Source: Cryobacterium sp. MLB-32 (GTDB lineage: Bacteria; Actinomycetota; Actinomycetes; Actinomycetales; Microbacteriaceae). From it: a stretch of DNA of 64,000 nt. A program made the position numbers and the translations under genes. This document shows positions 1-7,060 of this stretch, piece after piece. The notes under the pieces are model-generated. The model was not told where the DNA came from and searched no databases. It was given only the letters and a program-made list of their open reading frames with translations. The stretch is taken from contig NZ_JPRS01000006.1 of the NCBI RefSeq assembly GCF_000738085.1, forward strand, positions 42,842-106,841, in the 5' to 3' direction. Within the stretch, counting starts at the first letter, position 1. Each line of letters opens with the position of its first letter.

Positions 1-57
1 CGAACCGAGCCGAACCGAACCGAGCCGAACCGAGCCGAACCGAACCGAGCCGAACCG
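1..57. repeat. Pentanucleotide tandem array (CGARC)n
   Basis: The window opens with back-to-back pentamers CGAAC and CGAGC in mixed order, ending just before the promoter of the first gene. The array is non-coding and probably continues beyond the window edge. It resembles the other short intergenic arrays at 3274-3333, 6460-6612 and 32970-33011, but the unit differs. Confidence 0.85.
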
Positions 58-98
58 TGCTGGCCGTGCCGGCGTGGCTGGACTCGTAGGCTGAAGAC

Positions 99-389
99 AT
101 GCCTTCCTATCGGATAACCCTCACCGTCGGCGACCTCCGAGACGGAGTGACGCCCGACTCCGTGGTTCCCACGGCGGCTCGCGCGGCAGCCGAAATGGCG
201 ACCGTCGAGGCATCCGAATTGGCCGTGGTGTCGGGGGAAGCGCGAGTGATCGTGCGGTTTAGTGCCGAGAACCCGGCGGAAGCGTTACGCGTGGGGCTGC
301 ACGTGCGCCAGGCAACGGCGGACGTTGCCCGCCTGCTCGGCGCGCAGGTGACGGAGCGAGTTCGTTCGCGTTGGCTCCCGGTGTTGTAG
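99..389 (+). CDS. Small hypothetical protein (96 aa)
   Basis: I do not recognise a family. The product is a soluble protein of 96 residues, rich in Ala, Val and Arg, without a signal peptide, membrane segment or cysteine. The composition and predicted beta-alpha-beta alternation (an N-terminal strand YRITLTVGDL, then helices around residues 25-40 and 65-85) suggest a compact folded domain. The start is supported by a leaderless promoter: TAGGCT at 87-92 followed by six bases and ATG at 99, so transcription would begin at the A of the start codon. The next gene starts about 90 bases downstream and has its own ribosome binding site. Codon use is typical of the window, so the ORF is probably real; function unknown. 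Confidence 0.65.
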   Translation: MPSYRITLTVGDLRDGVTPDSVVPTAARAAAEMATVEASELAVVSGEARVIVRFSAENPAEALRVGLHVRQATADVARLLGAQVTERVRSRWLPVL

Positions 390-480
390 GGAAAATCGCT
401 AGGAACGGGCGCCTGTAAAGGCAGGGGTCGTCGACGGGCGTAGGCTCGGTAGGTTGCTTTAAACCACAGGGAGCCTGACT

Positions 481-1950
481 TTGACCGCTATCACCACGCC
501 GAGTACGAATCGCAAGGTCATCATTCTGGCCGTTGCCGGAGCTCTTGGAGGTTTCCTCTTCGGGTTTGATTCCTCCGTCATCAACGGCGCGGTCAATGCG
601 GTGCAGAAGGAATTCGCGCTCAGCGGGGCCCTCACCGGTTTCGCTGTGGCCTGTGCCCTCCTCGGAGCGGCGGCCGGAGCATTCTTCGGCGGGCGGTTTG
701 CCGACCGGTTCGGTCGGATCCCGATGATGGTCGTGGGTGGTGTGGTCTTCCTCCTCAGCTCGATCGGCTCCGGCCTCGCGTTCGGCGTCGTCGACCTGAT
801 CGTGTGGCGGGTGGTCGGCGGGCTCGGCATCGGTCTTGCATCCGTTGTGGCACCGGCCTACATTGCCGAAATCTCGCCGCGCCACATGCGCGGTCGGCTG
901 GGGTCCCTCCAGCAACTGGCGATCACCCTCGGCATCTTCACCGCGCTGCTCTCGGACGCCATGTTCGCGGGCGCCGCCGACGGCGCGAGCGAGCCGCTGT
1001 GGTTCGGTCTCGAGGCGTGGCGTTGGATGTTCCTCGCCGGTGCCGTCCCGGCCGTGGTCTATGGCGCGGTCGCCTTCCTGCTGCCGGAGTCGCCGCGGTT
1101 CCTCGTTCTCAAGGACCGTGAAGCGGATGCCCGCGCCGTGTTCATTCGACTGTGGCCCGCGGGCGATGTCGACCGCGAGATCCGGGATATGAAAGATTCG
1201 ATCACGGATGATGCCCGTTCGCAGAAATCAGGCTCCCTGCGCGGTAAGACCTTCGGGCTCAAGCCGATCGTCTGGGTGGGCATCATCCTCTCGGTTTTCC
1301 AGCAGTTCGTCGGAATCAACGTGATCTTCTACTACTCCACAACCTTGTGGCAGGCGGTCGGTTTCAAGGAAGAAAATTCGCTGACCATCTCCGTGATCAC
1401 CTCGGTGACCAACATCCTCGTCACGCTCGTGGCCATCGCGCTCGTCGACCGCATCGGGCGACGTCCCATTCTGCTGGCCGGATCGATCGGCATGACGGTG
1501 TCCCTCGCCGCGATGGCACTCGCCTTCAGTCAGTCCCTCACGGTGGCCGGTGAGCTGAGCCTGCCCGGTGCGTGGTCGCCGATCGCGCTCATCGCCGCGA
1601 ACGTCTTTGTGATTTCCTTCGGTGCGTCGTGGGGCCCGGTCGTGTGGGTGCTGCTCGGTGAGATCTTCCCGAACTCGATCAGGGCGAAGGCCCTCGGCCT
1701 TGCCGCGGCGGCACAGTGGATCGCCAATTTCCTGATCACGGTGAGCTTCCCGCCGATGGCTGAGCTGTCTCTCACCATTACCTATGCCATGTACGCGCTC
1801 TTCGCCGGGCTGTCGTTCTGGTTCGTCCTCGCCAAGGTGCCGGAAACCAACGGCATGTCGCTCGAGCAGGCCGACACCCTGCTGCCCCCGAAGAACGCGG
1901 CACGAAATGCGGGCAAGGAAGCCCGGAAGGCAGAGAAGATCCCCGTATAA
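481..1950 (+). CDS. Sugar porter family MFS transporter
   Basis: This is a twelve-helix inner-membrane transporter of the major facilitator superfamily, sugar porter (XylE/GalP/GLUT-like) branch, expected to import a monosaccharide by proton symport. Visible family marks are GFLFGFDSSVINGA in helix 1, GRFADRFGR in the first cytoplasmic loop, PESPRFL at the end of helix 6, QQFVGINVIFYYS in helix 7, DRIGRRP in the second repeat and VPETNGMSLEQ after helix 12. The length of 489 residues is normal. The start is TTG at 481, supported by GGGAG about six bases upstream (470-474). The tail is lysine/arginine-rich and cytoplasmic. The substrate cannot be assigned from sequence. It stands alone, flanked by unrelated genes. 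Confidence 0.92.
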   Translation: MTAITTPSTNRKVIILAVAGALGGFLFGFDSSVINGAVNAVQKEFALSGALTGFAVACALLGAAAGAFFGGRFADRFGRIPMMVVGGVVFLLSSIGSGLAFGVVDLIVWRVVGGLGIGLASVVAPAYIAEISPRHMRGRLGSLQQLAITLGIFTALLSDAMFAGAADGASEPLWFGLEAWRWMFLAGAVPAVVYGAVAFLLPESPRFLVLKDREADARAVFIRLWPAGDVDREIRDMKDSITDDARSQKSGSLRGKTFGLKPIVWVGIILSVFQQFVGINVIFYYSTTLWQAVGFKEENSLTISVITSVTNILVTLVAIALVDRIGRRPILLAGSIGMTVSLAAMALAFSQSLTVAGELSLPGAWSPIALIAANVFVISFGASWGPVVWVLLGEIFPNSIRAKALGLAAAAQWIANFLITVSFPPMAELSLTITYAMYALFAGLSFWFVLAKVPETNGMSLEQADTLLPPKNAARNAGKEARKAEKIPV

Positions 1951-2054
1951 CCGGCAGTTGCTGCGGAGCCCCCAAATGAATGCCACCCGAATTGGAACTC
2001 GCGGGCGGGGGGCCCGCGCCGATAACTTCGCCTGAGAACAGGTGAAGGAAAAGA

Positions 2055-3266
2055 ATGCCCGAACGTGGATTTGCCGTACTCGAGTTCCAGACGACGGGGT
2101 TGTTCCCTTACCGGCTCGACAGAGTTGTCGAGGTGGCCGTGGTGCACCTCAATGCCGCTGCGCAGATCACCGGACGGTGGCACAGCGTCGTCAACCCGAG
2201 ACGGGAACTGGCGGGCGAGGGTGTGCACGGACTCACCGAGGCCGAGGTGGTGGCCGCCCCGACGTTCGACCTGATCGCTCCGAGCCTGGTTGAGTTGCTC
2301 TCGGGGCGTGTGCTCGTGGGACACAACGCAGAATTCGAGACCGGCTTTCTGATGGGGGAATTCGCACGGATGGGCTACCGTCCCCGTTTGGGAATGGACG
2401 CGATCTGCACCATGCAACTCGCGCGGGATTTTCTGCCCGGCGCGGGCCGTTCGCTCGTCGATTGCTGTGCCGCCTTTGACATCGACGTCACGGACGCGCA
2501 GCAGGCTCTGGGGCAGGCGATCGCCACGGCAGAACTCTTCTCCGCATATGTTCACAGCGCACCCGACCTCTCATCGTGGCAGGACGCCATGGACCGGGCG
2601 GGATCCATGCCCTGGAGGCATCTCAAGGGAGCGTCCGTGCCCTGGGCTCCACGGCGCGGGGTCGAGTCACCGCACACCCCAACGTTCCTCGAGCGGATGA
2701 CCGCTCGGCTGCCCGATCATTCCGGTCCGGACGGGCACCTCGACTATCTCGCCCTGCTCGACAGGTCCCTGCTGACGCGGGAGCTGTCGCTGAGCGACCT
2801 CACGGCTCTCGTGCAGCTCGCTGCCGTTCACGGGATCGACGGGGACACCTGCGGGCGATTGAACGCTGAGTACTGCGATGATCTGGCCCGGGTCGCGGTC
2901 GAAGCGGGGGAGATGACCCCGGCCGATCGAGCCGACCTGCGGGCGGTCGCACAGATGCTCAACGTTCCCGATTCCCCCGCCGCGCCGGTGGCCACGCTGC
3001 GGTCCGGCACGACCTCGTGTGACGGAGTGCAGCTGACGCGCGGCGACATCGTGGTGCTCACGGGGGACCTTGCCCGGTCACGGGAAGACTGGCACCGGGA
3101 GCTGAATGCCCGCGGCTTTCGGGTCGCGCCGGCAATCACCATGCGCACGAGACTGCTCGTGGCCGCCAATCCGGGTGCCCCCACCGGCAAGACGGGCAAG
3201 GCGAAGGACTACGGCATTCCGATCGTGTCCGAATTCGGCCTTCGGTCACTCATCGGAGTGCAGTAG
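2055..3266 (+). CDS. DEDDh exonuclease-fold protein with C-terminal BRCT domain, catalytic residues substituted
   Basis: Residues 5-165 have the fold signature of a DnaQ/RNase T-like 3'-5' exonuclease, and residues 325-400 look like a BRCT domain (GDIVVLTGDLARSREDW, then YGIPIVSEFGL). Every catalytic position appears changed. The usual DxET motif reads E10-F-Q12-T, the aspartate of the HNAxFD motif is E95, and the third motif HRAxxDA has Q149 for His and Q154 for Asp. Related actinobacterial proteins keep DFETTG, HNASFD and an H...D pair (established family knowledge), so this copy is probably unable to bind two metals. It may instead act as a DNA-end-binding or scaffold protein; that is inference. 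ATG 2055 follows GAAGGA at a good distance. The reading frame is intact, so this is not a pseudogene. Confidence 0.8.
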   Translation: MPERGFAVLEFQTTGLFPYRLDRVVEVAVVHLNAAAQITGRWHSVVNPRRELAGEGVHGLTEAEVVAAPTFDLIAPSLVELLSGRVLVGHNAEFETGFLMGEFARMGYRPRLGMDAICTMQLARDFLPGAGRSLVDCCAAFDIDVTDAQQALGQAIATAELFSAYVHSAPDLSSWQDAMDRAGSMPWRHLKGASVPWAPRRGVESPHTPTFLERMTARLPDHSGPDGHLDYLALLDRSLLTRELSLSDLTALVQLAAVHGIDGDTCGRLNAEYCDDLARVAVEAGEMTPADRADLRAVAQMLNVPDSPAAPVATLRSGTTSCDGVQLTRGDIVVLTGDLARSREDWHRELNARGFRVAPAITMRTRLLVAANPGAPTGKTGKAKDYGIPIVSEFGLRSLIGVQ

Positions 3267-3273
3267 CCCTTGC

Positions 3274-3333
3274 GGCCCAGTTCGGCCCAGTTCGGCCCAG
3301 TTCGGCCTAGTGCGGCCTAGTTCGGCCTAGTGC
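3274..3333. repeat. Six tandem decamers GGCC(C/T)AGT(T/G)C
   Basis: Three exact GGCCCAGTTC units are followed by three GGCCTAGTKC variants. A further partial unit carries on into the stop codon of the convergent DksA/TraR-like gene (CTA at 3345-3347). The array fills the gap between two converging genes. No strong hairpin is seen. Confidence 0.9.
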
Positions 3334-3344
3334 GAGGGGGCGGC

Positions 3345-3731
3345 CTAGCGCCGTTTCTCGGCCTCGATTTCACGGGCGCAGTCAATGCAATACTCCGTAG
3401 CCGGTTGGGCGGTCAGGCGTTCGCGCCCGATCGCCTCTCCTCGCCTGGTGCAGAAACCGTAGGTGCCGATGTCGACCCGCGCGAGCGCACGGTCGATGCG
3501 CGCAAGCTTGTCGGCGAACTCGTGGTGCACGCCCGACAGCCGGGACCACTCCATCGTGAGGGTCGGGCCCTCGGGGTCGTGCTCGTCGTCCTGCGTGCCG
3601 TCGCGTGCCTCGCGTACCTCGTCCAGGGATCCTGACAAACGATCCAATTCGGCAACGATTTCGACCCGCATGCGTTTGAGGTCTTTGTCAAAGTGCCTCA
3701 CGTCGGCAGTGGTGAGTGCTGTCATGACCAT
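3345..3731 (-). CDS. TraR/DksA C4-type zinc-finger family protein, one cysteine missing
   Basis: This is a 128-residue DksA/TraR-like protein. Members of the family enter the secondary channel of RNA polymerase or act as small transcription factors. The N-terminal part (residues 8-85) is helical with the family's EWSRLSG..HEFADKLARIDRALARVDIGTYG pattern. The finger normally reads CxxCG...CxxC; here it reads C94-TRR-G98 then C115-ID-C118, so the second zinc ligand is Arg97. The paralogue at 5966-6349 also lacks this ligand. ATG 3731 follows GGAG about five bases upstream. A near-consensus promoter lies about 100 bases upstream (TATAAT at 3834-3839). Zinc binding and RNA polymerase interaction are uncertain. 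Confidence 0.85.
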   Translation of the reverse strand: MVMTALTTADVRHFDKDLKRMRVEIVAELDRLSGSLDEVREARDGTQDDEHDPEGPTLTMEWSRLSGVHHEFADKLARIDRALARVDIGTYGFCTRRGEAIGRERLTAQPATEYCIDCAREIEAEKRR

Positions 3732-3833
3732 GGTTGCTCCTGTCGTTGCGGGGAGACGAGACGGCTGTTGCGCGCTCGTTCCGACGCGTCGTTCGTTCCG
3801 ACGTGCCGGAGTGGCGGATCGTAGATGAGCGGA

Positions 3834-3860
3834 ATTATACGCCTAGGTTCTGTCGCGCAA
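3834..3860 (-). promoter_or_regulatory. Sigma-70-type promoter of the TraR/DksA-like gene
   Basis: Reading leftward there is TTGCGC (3855-3860), a 15-base spacer and a perfect TATAAT -10 box (3834-3839). This would give a leader of about 95 bases before ATG 3731. A perfect -10 is unusual in this GC-rich window. The spacer is shorter than the optimal 17. Confidence 0.55.
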
Positions 3861-3928
3861 CAGGAGCAGACACAGCTGTTGCAACAGAAGGAACGGGTCG
3901 GGTCGTTGGGCCAGGCCAAGCCGTTGGA

Positions 3929-3951
3929 CCAGGCCCGGCCGTTAGGCCTGG
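3929..3951 (-). terminator. Possible hairpin terminator downstream of the RNase H gene
   Basis: CCAGGCC (3929-3935) pairs with GGCCTGG (3945-3951) around a nine-base loop, within a GGCC-rich stretch (3909-3960) that contains several overlapping CCAGGCC/GGCCTGG copies. It lies just after the stop of the leftward RNase H gene (3992). There is no U-tract, so rho-independent termination is only plausible. Confidence 0.35.
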
Positions 3952-3991
3952 CTGGCCTGACGGTGCCGTCGGAGCGGTCAGATCGCTCGGC

Positions 3992-4789
3992 TCAGATCAA
4001 GCCACGCAGGCAATCCTCGATGCTCACACCGCGCACCTGTGCGCGCTGGGCCAGCCGGGAGTAGTCCTCGGCGCTCAAGGTCAGGGTGACGCTCTGGCGT
4101 TCACTCACGCTGCGCAGCTCGGCGGAGTCGCGGGAGTCGAACCCGAGCTGGTGGTCGTCGATGGTTTCGTTCGCGTCGCCGAGGTCGGCGTCATCGAGGG
4201 AGAAAAGCTCGTCGTGGGTGAATCGCGGGGTGCTCTGTGGCGCGGCCGGGGGAGCGGTCAGTGGAGCGGCCGGGGAAGCAGCGTGCGGAGCAGCAGCAGC
4301 AGCAGCGGCGGCCGACCGTGTGCCGGAAGCGGTGTAACCGGGTCCGCTGCGCACCGGTGCACCGCGTTGGAAGGACTCTGCGGCGCCGCGTGCACGCACA
4401 TCCGCGGCCTCGTTCAGCGGATGATTGGCGTGGCCCTTGACCCATTCGAAGCGGTACCGTCGACCGACGATTTCCTCGTCGATTTCCTTCAGAATATCGA
4501 CGTTCATGACGGGCTTCCCGTCTGCCTTGCGCCAGCCCTTCGCCTTCCACCCGCGCATCCACTTCGTCACGCAGTTGATCACATACTGGCTGTCGCAGAG
4601 CACGAGGAGGTCGTCGTCGATGTGCTTGGTCGCGCGGAAGAGTTCGAGAACGGCCTTGAGCTCGCCCTGGTTGTTCGTGGCGTGCTTCCAGCCGCCTGCC
4701 GCCCAGCTGGCGTCATCGACGTACCAGGCCCAGCCTGCGGGCCCCGGATTACCGAGCGCGGAACCGTCGGCGGCAGCTGTAATCGTCAT
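3992..4789 (-). CDS. rnhA: Ribonuclease HI with Ala/Pro linker and C-terminal ribbon-helix-helix-like tail
   Basis: The N-terminal RNase H1 domain (residues 1-140) degrades the RNA strand of RNA-DNA hybrids. All four acidic residues are present: D8 in AADGSALGNPGPAG, E43 in NNQGELKAVLE, D66 in LCDSQYV and D130 in NEAAD, together with the WVKGHANHPLNE loop. A linker of about 80 residues follows, rich in Ala and Pro. Part of it comes from an (AGC)6 trinucleotide run at 4289-4306. The last 35 residues (SVTLTLSAEDYSRLAQRAQ...) look like an Arc/CopG ribbon-helix-helix motif, which normally binds DNA as a dimer. ATG 4789 was chosen; a TTG at 4801 is possible. The RNase activity call is firm, the RHH call is by eye. 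Confidence 0.88.
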   Translation of the reverse strand: MTITAAADGSALGNPGPAGWAWYVDDASWAAGGWKHATNNQGELKAVLELFRATKHIDDDLLVLCDSQYVINCVTKWMRGWKAKGWRKADGKPVMNVDILKEIDEEIVGRRYRFEWVKGHANHPLNEAADVRARGAAESFQRGAPVRSGPGYTASGTRSAAAAAAAAPHAASPAAPLTAPPAAPQSTPRFTHDELFSLDDADLGDANETIDDHQLGFDSRDSAELRSVSERQSVTLTLSAEDYSRLAQRAQVRGVSIEDCLRGLI

Positions 4790-5219
4790 TGGTCTATTCA
4801 ACCACCCGCGTCACCGTGTCCCAATGCGCCGCGTCACCGTGCGCGATCGCATGGGTCGGTGTCCCTTTGTGTCGAACCTGTGAACGGGGCCCCTCACTCG
4901 GGCCGCGCATGTGTGCTCATCTGGTGATCGAACGTCAACGGCACCCACGCTTTGCGTAAAACACGCCGCGATGCGGGCCGGCACCGGGTGTGGCGGCTGC
5001 ACGGGCCGAATCATCGAGGTCGTCGAGAATTTCGTGCAGGCCGCGGGGCCACAGAAAGTGGCGGTTTGACTCCCAGCGGATTCCAACGCTATTGAGGGTT
5101 ACCCCCGTGGCGACTCGGTGGCACAATGTCGACCGGCCCGGACGGCCGGCGGATTGCCGCCTGCTACGGGCCCCGACGAGATATCGATGGGGCGACGCCC
5201 CGGAAATGGAGTGTGACTC
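4790..5219. other. Intergenic region of about 430 bp without a convincing gene
   Basis: This gap between the divergent RNase H gene and the CMD-family gene holds no recognised RNA or repeat. A minus-strand frame (about 4935-5125) ends in a stretch with plausible protein character (HFLWPRGLHEILDDLDDSAR) but has only a TTG start and no ribosome binding site, so it is left unannotated. The right end supplies GGAG eight bases before ATG 5220. Confidence 0.5.
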
Positions 5220-5534
5220 ATGGCAACAGGAGAAACCCCGGTATTGGATGCCATCACAGACATCAACGCCGTGTCGCTGGCGCGCACGGAATTGGATGAG
5301 CGCTCGCTGCTGCTCGTGCGGATCGCCGCGCTCGTGGCCGTCGATGCGCCGGTCGCGTCCTACCTGATGCACGTCGGGCCGGGTGCCGAGGCGGGCCTCA
5401 CGGTGGACGATGTCGAAGACGTGCTCGTGGCTGTGTCACCGATCGTGGGTACTCCCCGCACGATGACGGCCGCGGTGAAGATCGCCGAGGCACTTGAGCT
5501 GGCCATCCGGCTGGGCAGCGAAGACACCGAGTAG
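5220..5534 (+). CDS. Carboxymuconolactone decarboxylase (CMD) family protein
   Basis: This is a small all-alpha protein of 104 residues. Residues 20-100 match the CMD/AhpD-like pattern: a helix LDERSLLLVRIAALVAVDAPVASYL, then HVGPGAEAGLTVDDVEDVLVAVSPIVGTPRTMTAAVKIAEAL. The redox-active CxxC of AhpD is absent, so this is not a peroxidase-reducing AhpD. Related short single-domain members are of unknown function and often form oligomers. ATG 5220 has GGAG eight bases upstream. A strong terminator follows directly (5548-5583), so it is probably transcribed alone. Confidence 0.8.
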   Translation: MATGETPVLDAITDINAVSLARTELDERSLLLVRIAALVAVDAPVASYLMHVGPGAEAGLTVDDVEDVLVAVSPIVGTPRTMTAAVKIAEALELAIRLGSEDTE

Positions 5535-5547
5535 TTCCCCGGGCAAG

Positions 5548-5583
5548 GAGAACGGGCCCCCGCAGAGCCGGGGGCCCGTTCTC
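5548..5583 (+). terminator. Strong intrinsic terminator
   Basis: A perfect 15-bp inverted repeat (5548-5562 and 5569-5583, beginning GAGAACGGGCC) surrounds a six-base loop just 13 bases after the CMD-family stop. The stem is very GC-rich and followed by CGTCG, not a long U-run, which is typical of actinobacterial terminators. Confidence 0.88.
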
Positions 5584-5663
5584 GTCGCTGGGGCTACAGT
5601 CGCGTGGCCCCAGCGTCAGAGGTCGGCCTGCGGCGGGCCGAGGGCCGGCCTAGGCTGTTGCGT

Positions 5664-5894
5664 ATGATCAGCAACGGAAAGCACGAGTCGACTGCCCCGT
5701 CACGCGGACCCGCGGTCATGTTCATCTGTGGAGCGTTTGCGGTGCTGATGTTCTCGATCTTGACCGTCATCAACGCATCCGCCTGGTTCAACTATGTTTC
5801 CGCGGTCGTCTTCTTCGCCCTGGCCGCTACGCTCGCGTACCGAGGTGTCTGGTTGCTCGTACATTCCCGCGTGGTCAACCGGTCAGGTCGATAA
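5664..5894 (+). CDS. Small membrane protein with two transmembrane segments
   Basis: I do not recognise a family. The 76-residue product has a short cytoplasmic N-terminus (MISNGKHESTAPSRG), two hydrophobic segments (about residues 14-34, MFICGAFAVLMFSILTVIN, and 43-65, AVVFFALAATLAYRGVWLL) and a basic tail. The start at 5664 is chosen over an in-frame ATG at 5604 because TAGGCT (5651-5656) lies seven bases before 5664, giving a leaderless transcript. It is flanked by a terminator upstream and a convergent gene downstream, so it is a single-gene unit. Confidence 0.72.
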   Translation: MISNGKHESTAPSRGPAVMFICGAFAVLMFSILTVINASAWFNYVSAVVFFALAATLAYRGVWLLVHSRVVNRSGR

Positions 5895-5965
5895 CTGCTG
5901 AGATCACACCACGTGCGCTCAGAACGGGCGGGGGAGTCGTTGATCGCATCCGCCCACCGCATTAT

Positions 5966-6349
5966 TCAGCGCCGCGCGGCGGCCTTCTCGGCGCACGCGA
6001 TGCAGAGGTCGGCAGCCGGCTTGATCTCGAGTCGGCCGTCGGGAATCCGCTCGCCGCCTCGCACACACAGACCGTAGGTGCCGTCAGCGATACGGAGCAG
6101 GGCACGATCAATGGCGGCGAGTTCTTGCACGGCCTCGGCCTGAAATCCCGACATGCGTGACCACTCGGTGCGCAGCGACGACGCTTCCGCATCGTGGGCG
6201 CCGTCGGCCGAACCGTCAGTGCGCGCCGACTGCACGCCCGCGAAGGTGTCGGCGAGACGCTGGGTCTGCTCGGTCAGCTCGATGCGGCGCACGCCGAGCG
6301 CCGTTTCGAAGGTGTGTAACTGAGTCGGGCTGAGGGGAGAAACGGTCAT
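5966..6349 (-). CDS. TraR/DksA C4-type zinc-finger family protein (second copy), one cysteine missing
   Basis: This 127-residue paralogue of the gene at 3345-3731 shares the pattern SLRTEWSRMSGFQAEAVQELAAIDRALLRIADGTYG. The finger reads C95-VRG-G99 and C116-IA-C119: the second cysteine of the first CxxC pair is Gly98. Both copies in the window have therefore lost the same ligand but with different substitutions (Arg and Gly), which argues for a real three-cysteine subfamily over a sequencing error. ATG 6349 is used; an ATG 15 bases upstream is possible. Expected role: RNA-polymerase secondary-channel or small DNA-binding regulator, unproven. Confidence 0.83.
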   Translation of the reverse strand: MTVSPLSPTQLHTFETALGVRRIELTEQTQRLADTFAGVQSARTDGSADGAHDAEASSLRTEWSRMSGFQAEAVQELAAIDRALLRIADGTYGLCVRGGERIPDGRLEIKPAADLCIACAEKAAARR

Positions 6350-6459
6350 GATCCATGGTCCCACGCGTTCGACCGGCTCGTCTCATCGTCGTCGAGAGTC
6401 ACCAGCGGGCACCCGACGGGAGCGCGATCGTTCGTCGGGATCGGGTGTTTGCCGGGTGC

Positions 6460-6612
6460 GGTGCTCGGTGCTCGGTGCTCGGTGCTCGATGGCCGGGTGG
6501 AGGCCGGGTGCGATGATCGGTGCTGGCTGATCGGGTGGAGGCCGGGTGGAGGCCGGGTGCGATGATCGGTGCTGGTTGACCGGGTGCAGGCCGGGTGCGA
6601 TGATCGGTGCTG
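6460..6612. repeat. Compound tandem repeats: GGTGCTC x4 and a 24-mer x3
   Basis: Four heptamers GGTGCTC occupy 6460-6487. Three copies of a 24-base unit starting GGCCGGGTGCGATGATCGG follow at 6502-6525, 6551-6574 and 6589-6612, separated by shorter GGCCGGGTG units. The array lies immediately upstream of the ribosome binding site of the gene at 6629, so it may form part of its promoter or leader. The heptamer is, on the opposite strand, one base different from the CCAAGCA heptamer at 32970-33011. Confidence 0.88.
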
Positions 6613-6628
6613 ACGAAGGGGGTCGCGA

Positions 6629-7060
6629 ATGAATGCCGTGGCGAAGAGGATGCAGCGGGCCGGCATGGGCCTGGCCGTGTGGCTGTACCGACGCACGAAC
6701 GGGCGGCTTGGCGGCTCCGTGGGCTCCCTGCCGGTGCTTCTGCTCACGGTCGCCGGCCGGAAGTCCGGGATTGAACACACCGTTCCCGTGGGGTTCTTCG
6801 AGTACAACGGCAGCTACATCGTGGTCGGGTCGGCCGGGGGCGCGCCGACAGACCCCCAGTGGTTCCTCAACCTGAGGCGCGCATCCTCGGCGCACATCCA
6901 GATCCGCTCACGGCAGACCAACGTAAGTGTTCGCATTGCGGATGCCGCCGAGCGCGACGTGCTGTGGCGCGACGTCGTCGTTCCCCGCGCAGGGGGCTTC
7001 GCCAACTACGAGAAGAAGACCCCGCGCACCATACCGATCGCCGTGCTCACGCCCGCTTGA
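6629..7060 (+). CDS. Deazaflavin (F420)-dependent nitroreductase family protein
   Basis: This 143-residue protein belongs to the DUF385/Ddn family of split-barrel oxidoreductases, which bind F420 (some bind FMN or lipids) and reduce quinones or nitro compounds. Recognisable parts are the N-terminal helix (residues 1-25), then GSLPVLLLTVAGRKSGIEHTVPV with the family's GRKSG turn, SAGGAPTDPQWFLNL and the C-terminal YEKKTPRTIPIAVLTP. The length is typical. ATG 6629 has GAAGGGGG upstream. The 3' end overlaps the convergent methyltransferase gene by 14 bases. Cofactor and substrate are not provable from sequence; F420 is the usual cofactor in actinobacteria. Confidence 0.88.
   Translation: MNAVAKRMQRAGMGLAVWLYRRTNGRLGGSVGSLPVLLLTVAGRKSGIEHTVPVGFFEYNGSYIVVGSAGGAPTDPQWFLNLRRASSAHIQIRSRQTNVSVRIADAAERDVLWRDVVVPRAGGFANYEKKTPRTIPIAVLTPA

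Noticed and set aside
3274-3333. Direct repeats considered as a CRISPR array
   Set aside because: Units are ten bases and contiguous without spacers; no cas gene is nearby.
4935-5125. Possible small minus-strand gene ending HEILDDLDDSARAAATPG
   Set aside because: Only a TTG start without a ribosome binding site or leaderless -10 box, and no known family; kept only as a note in the gap.
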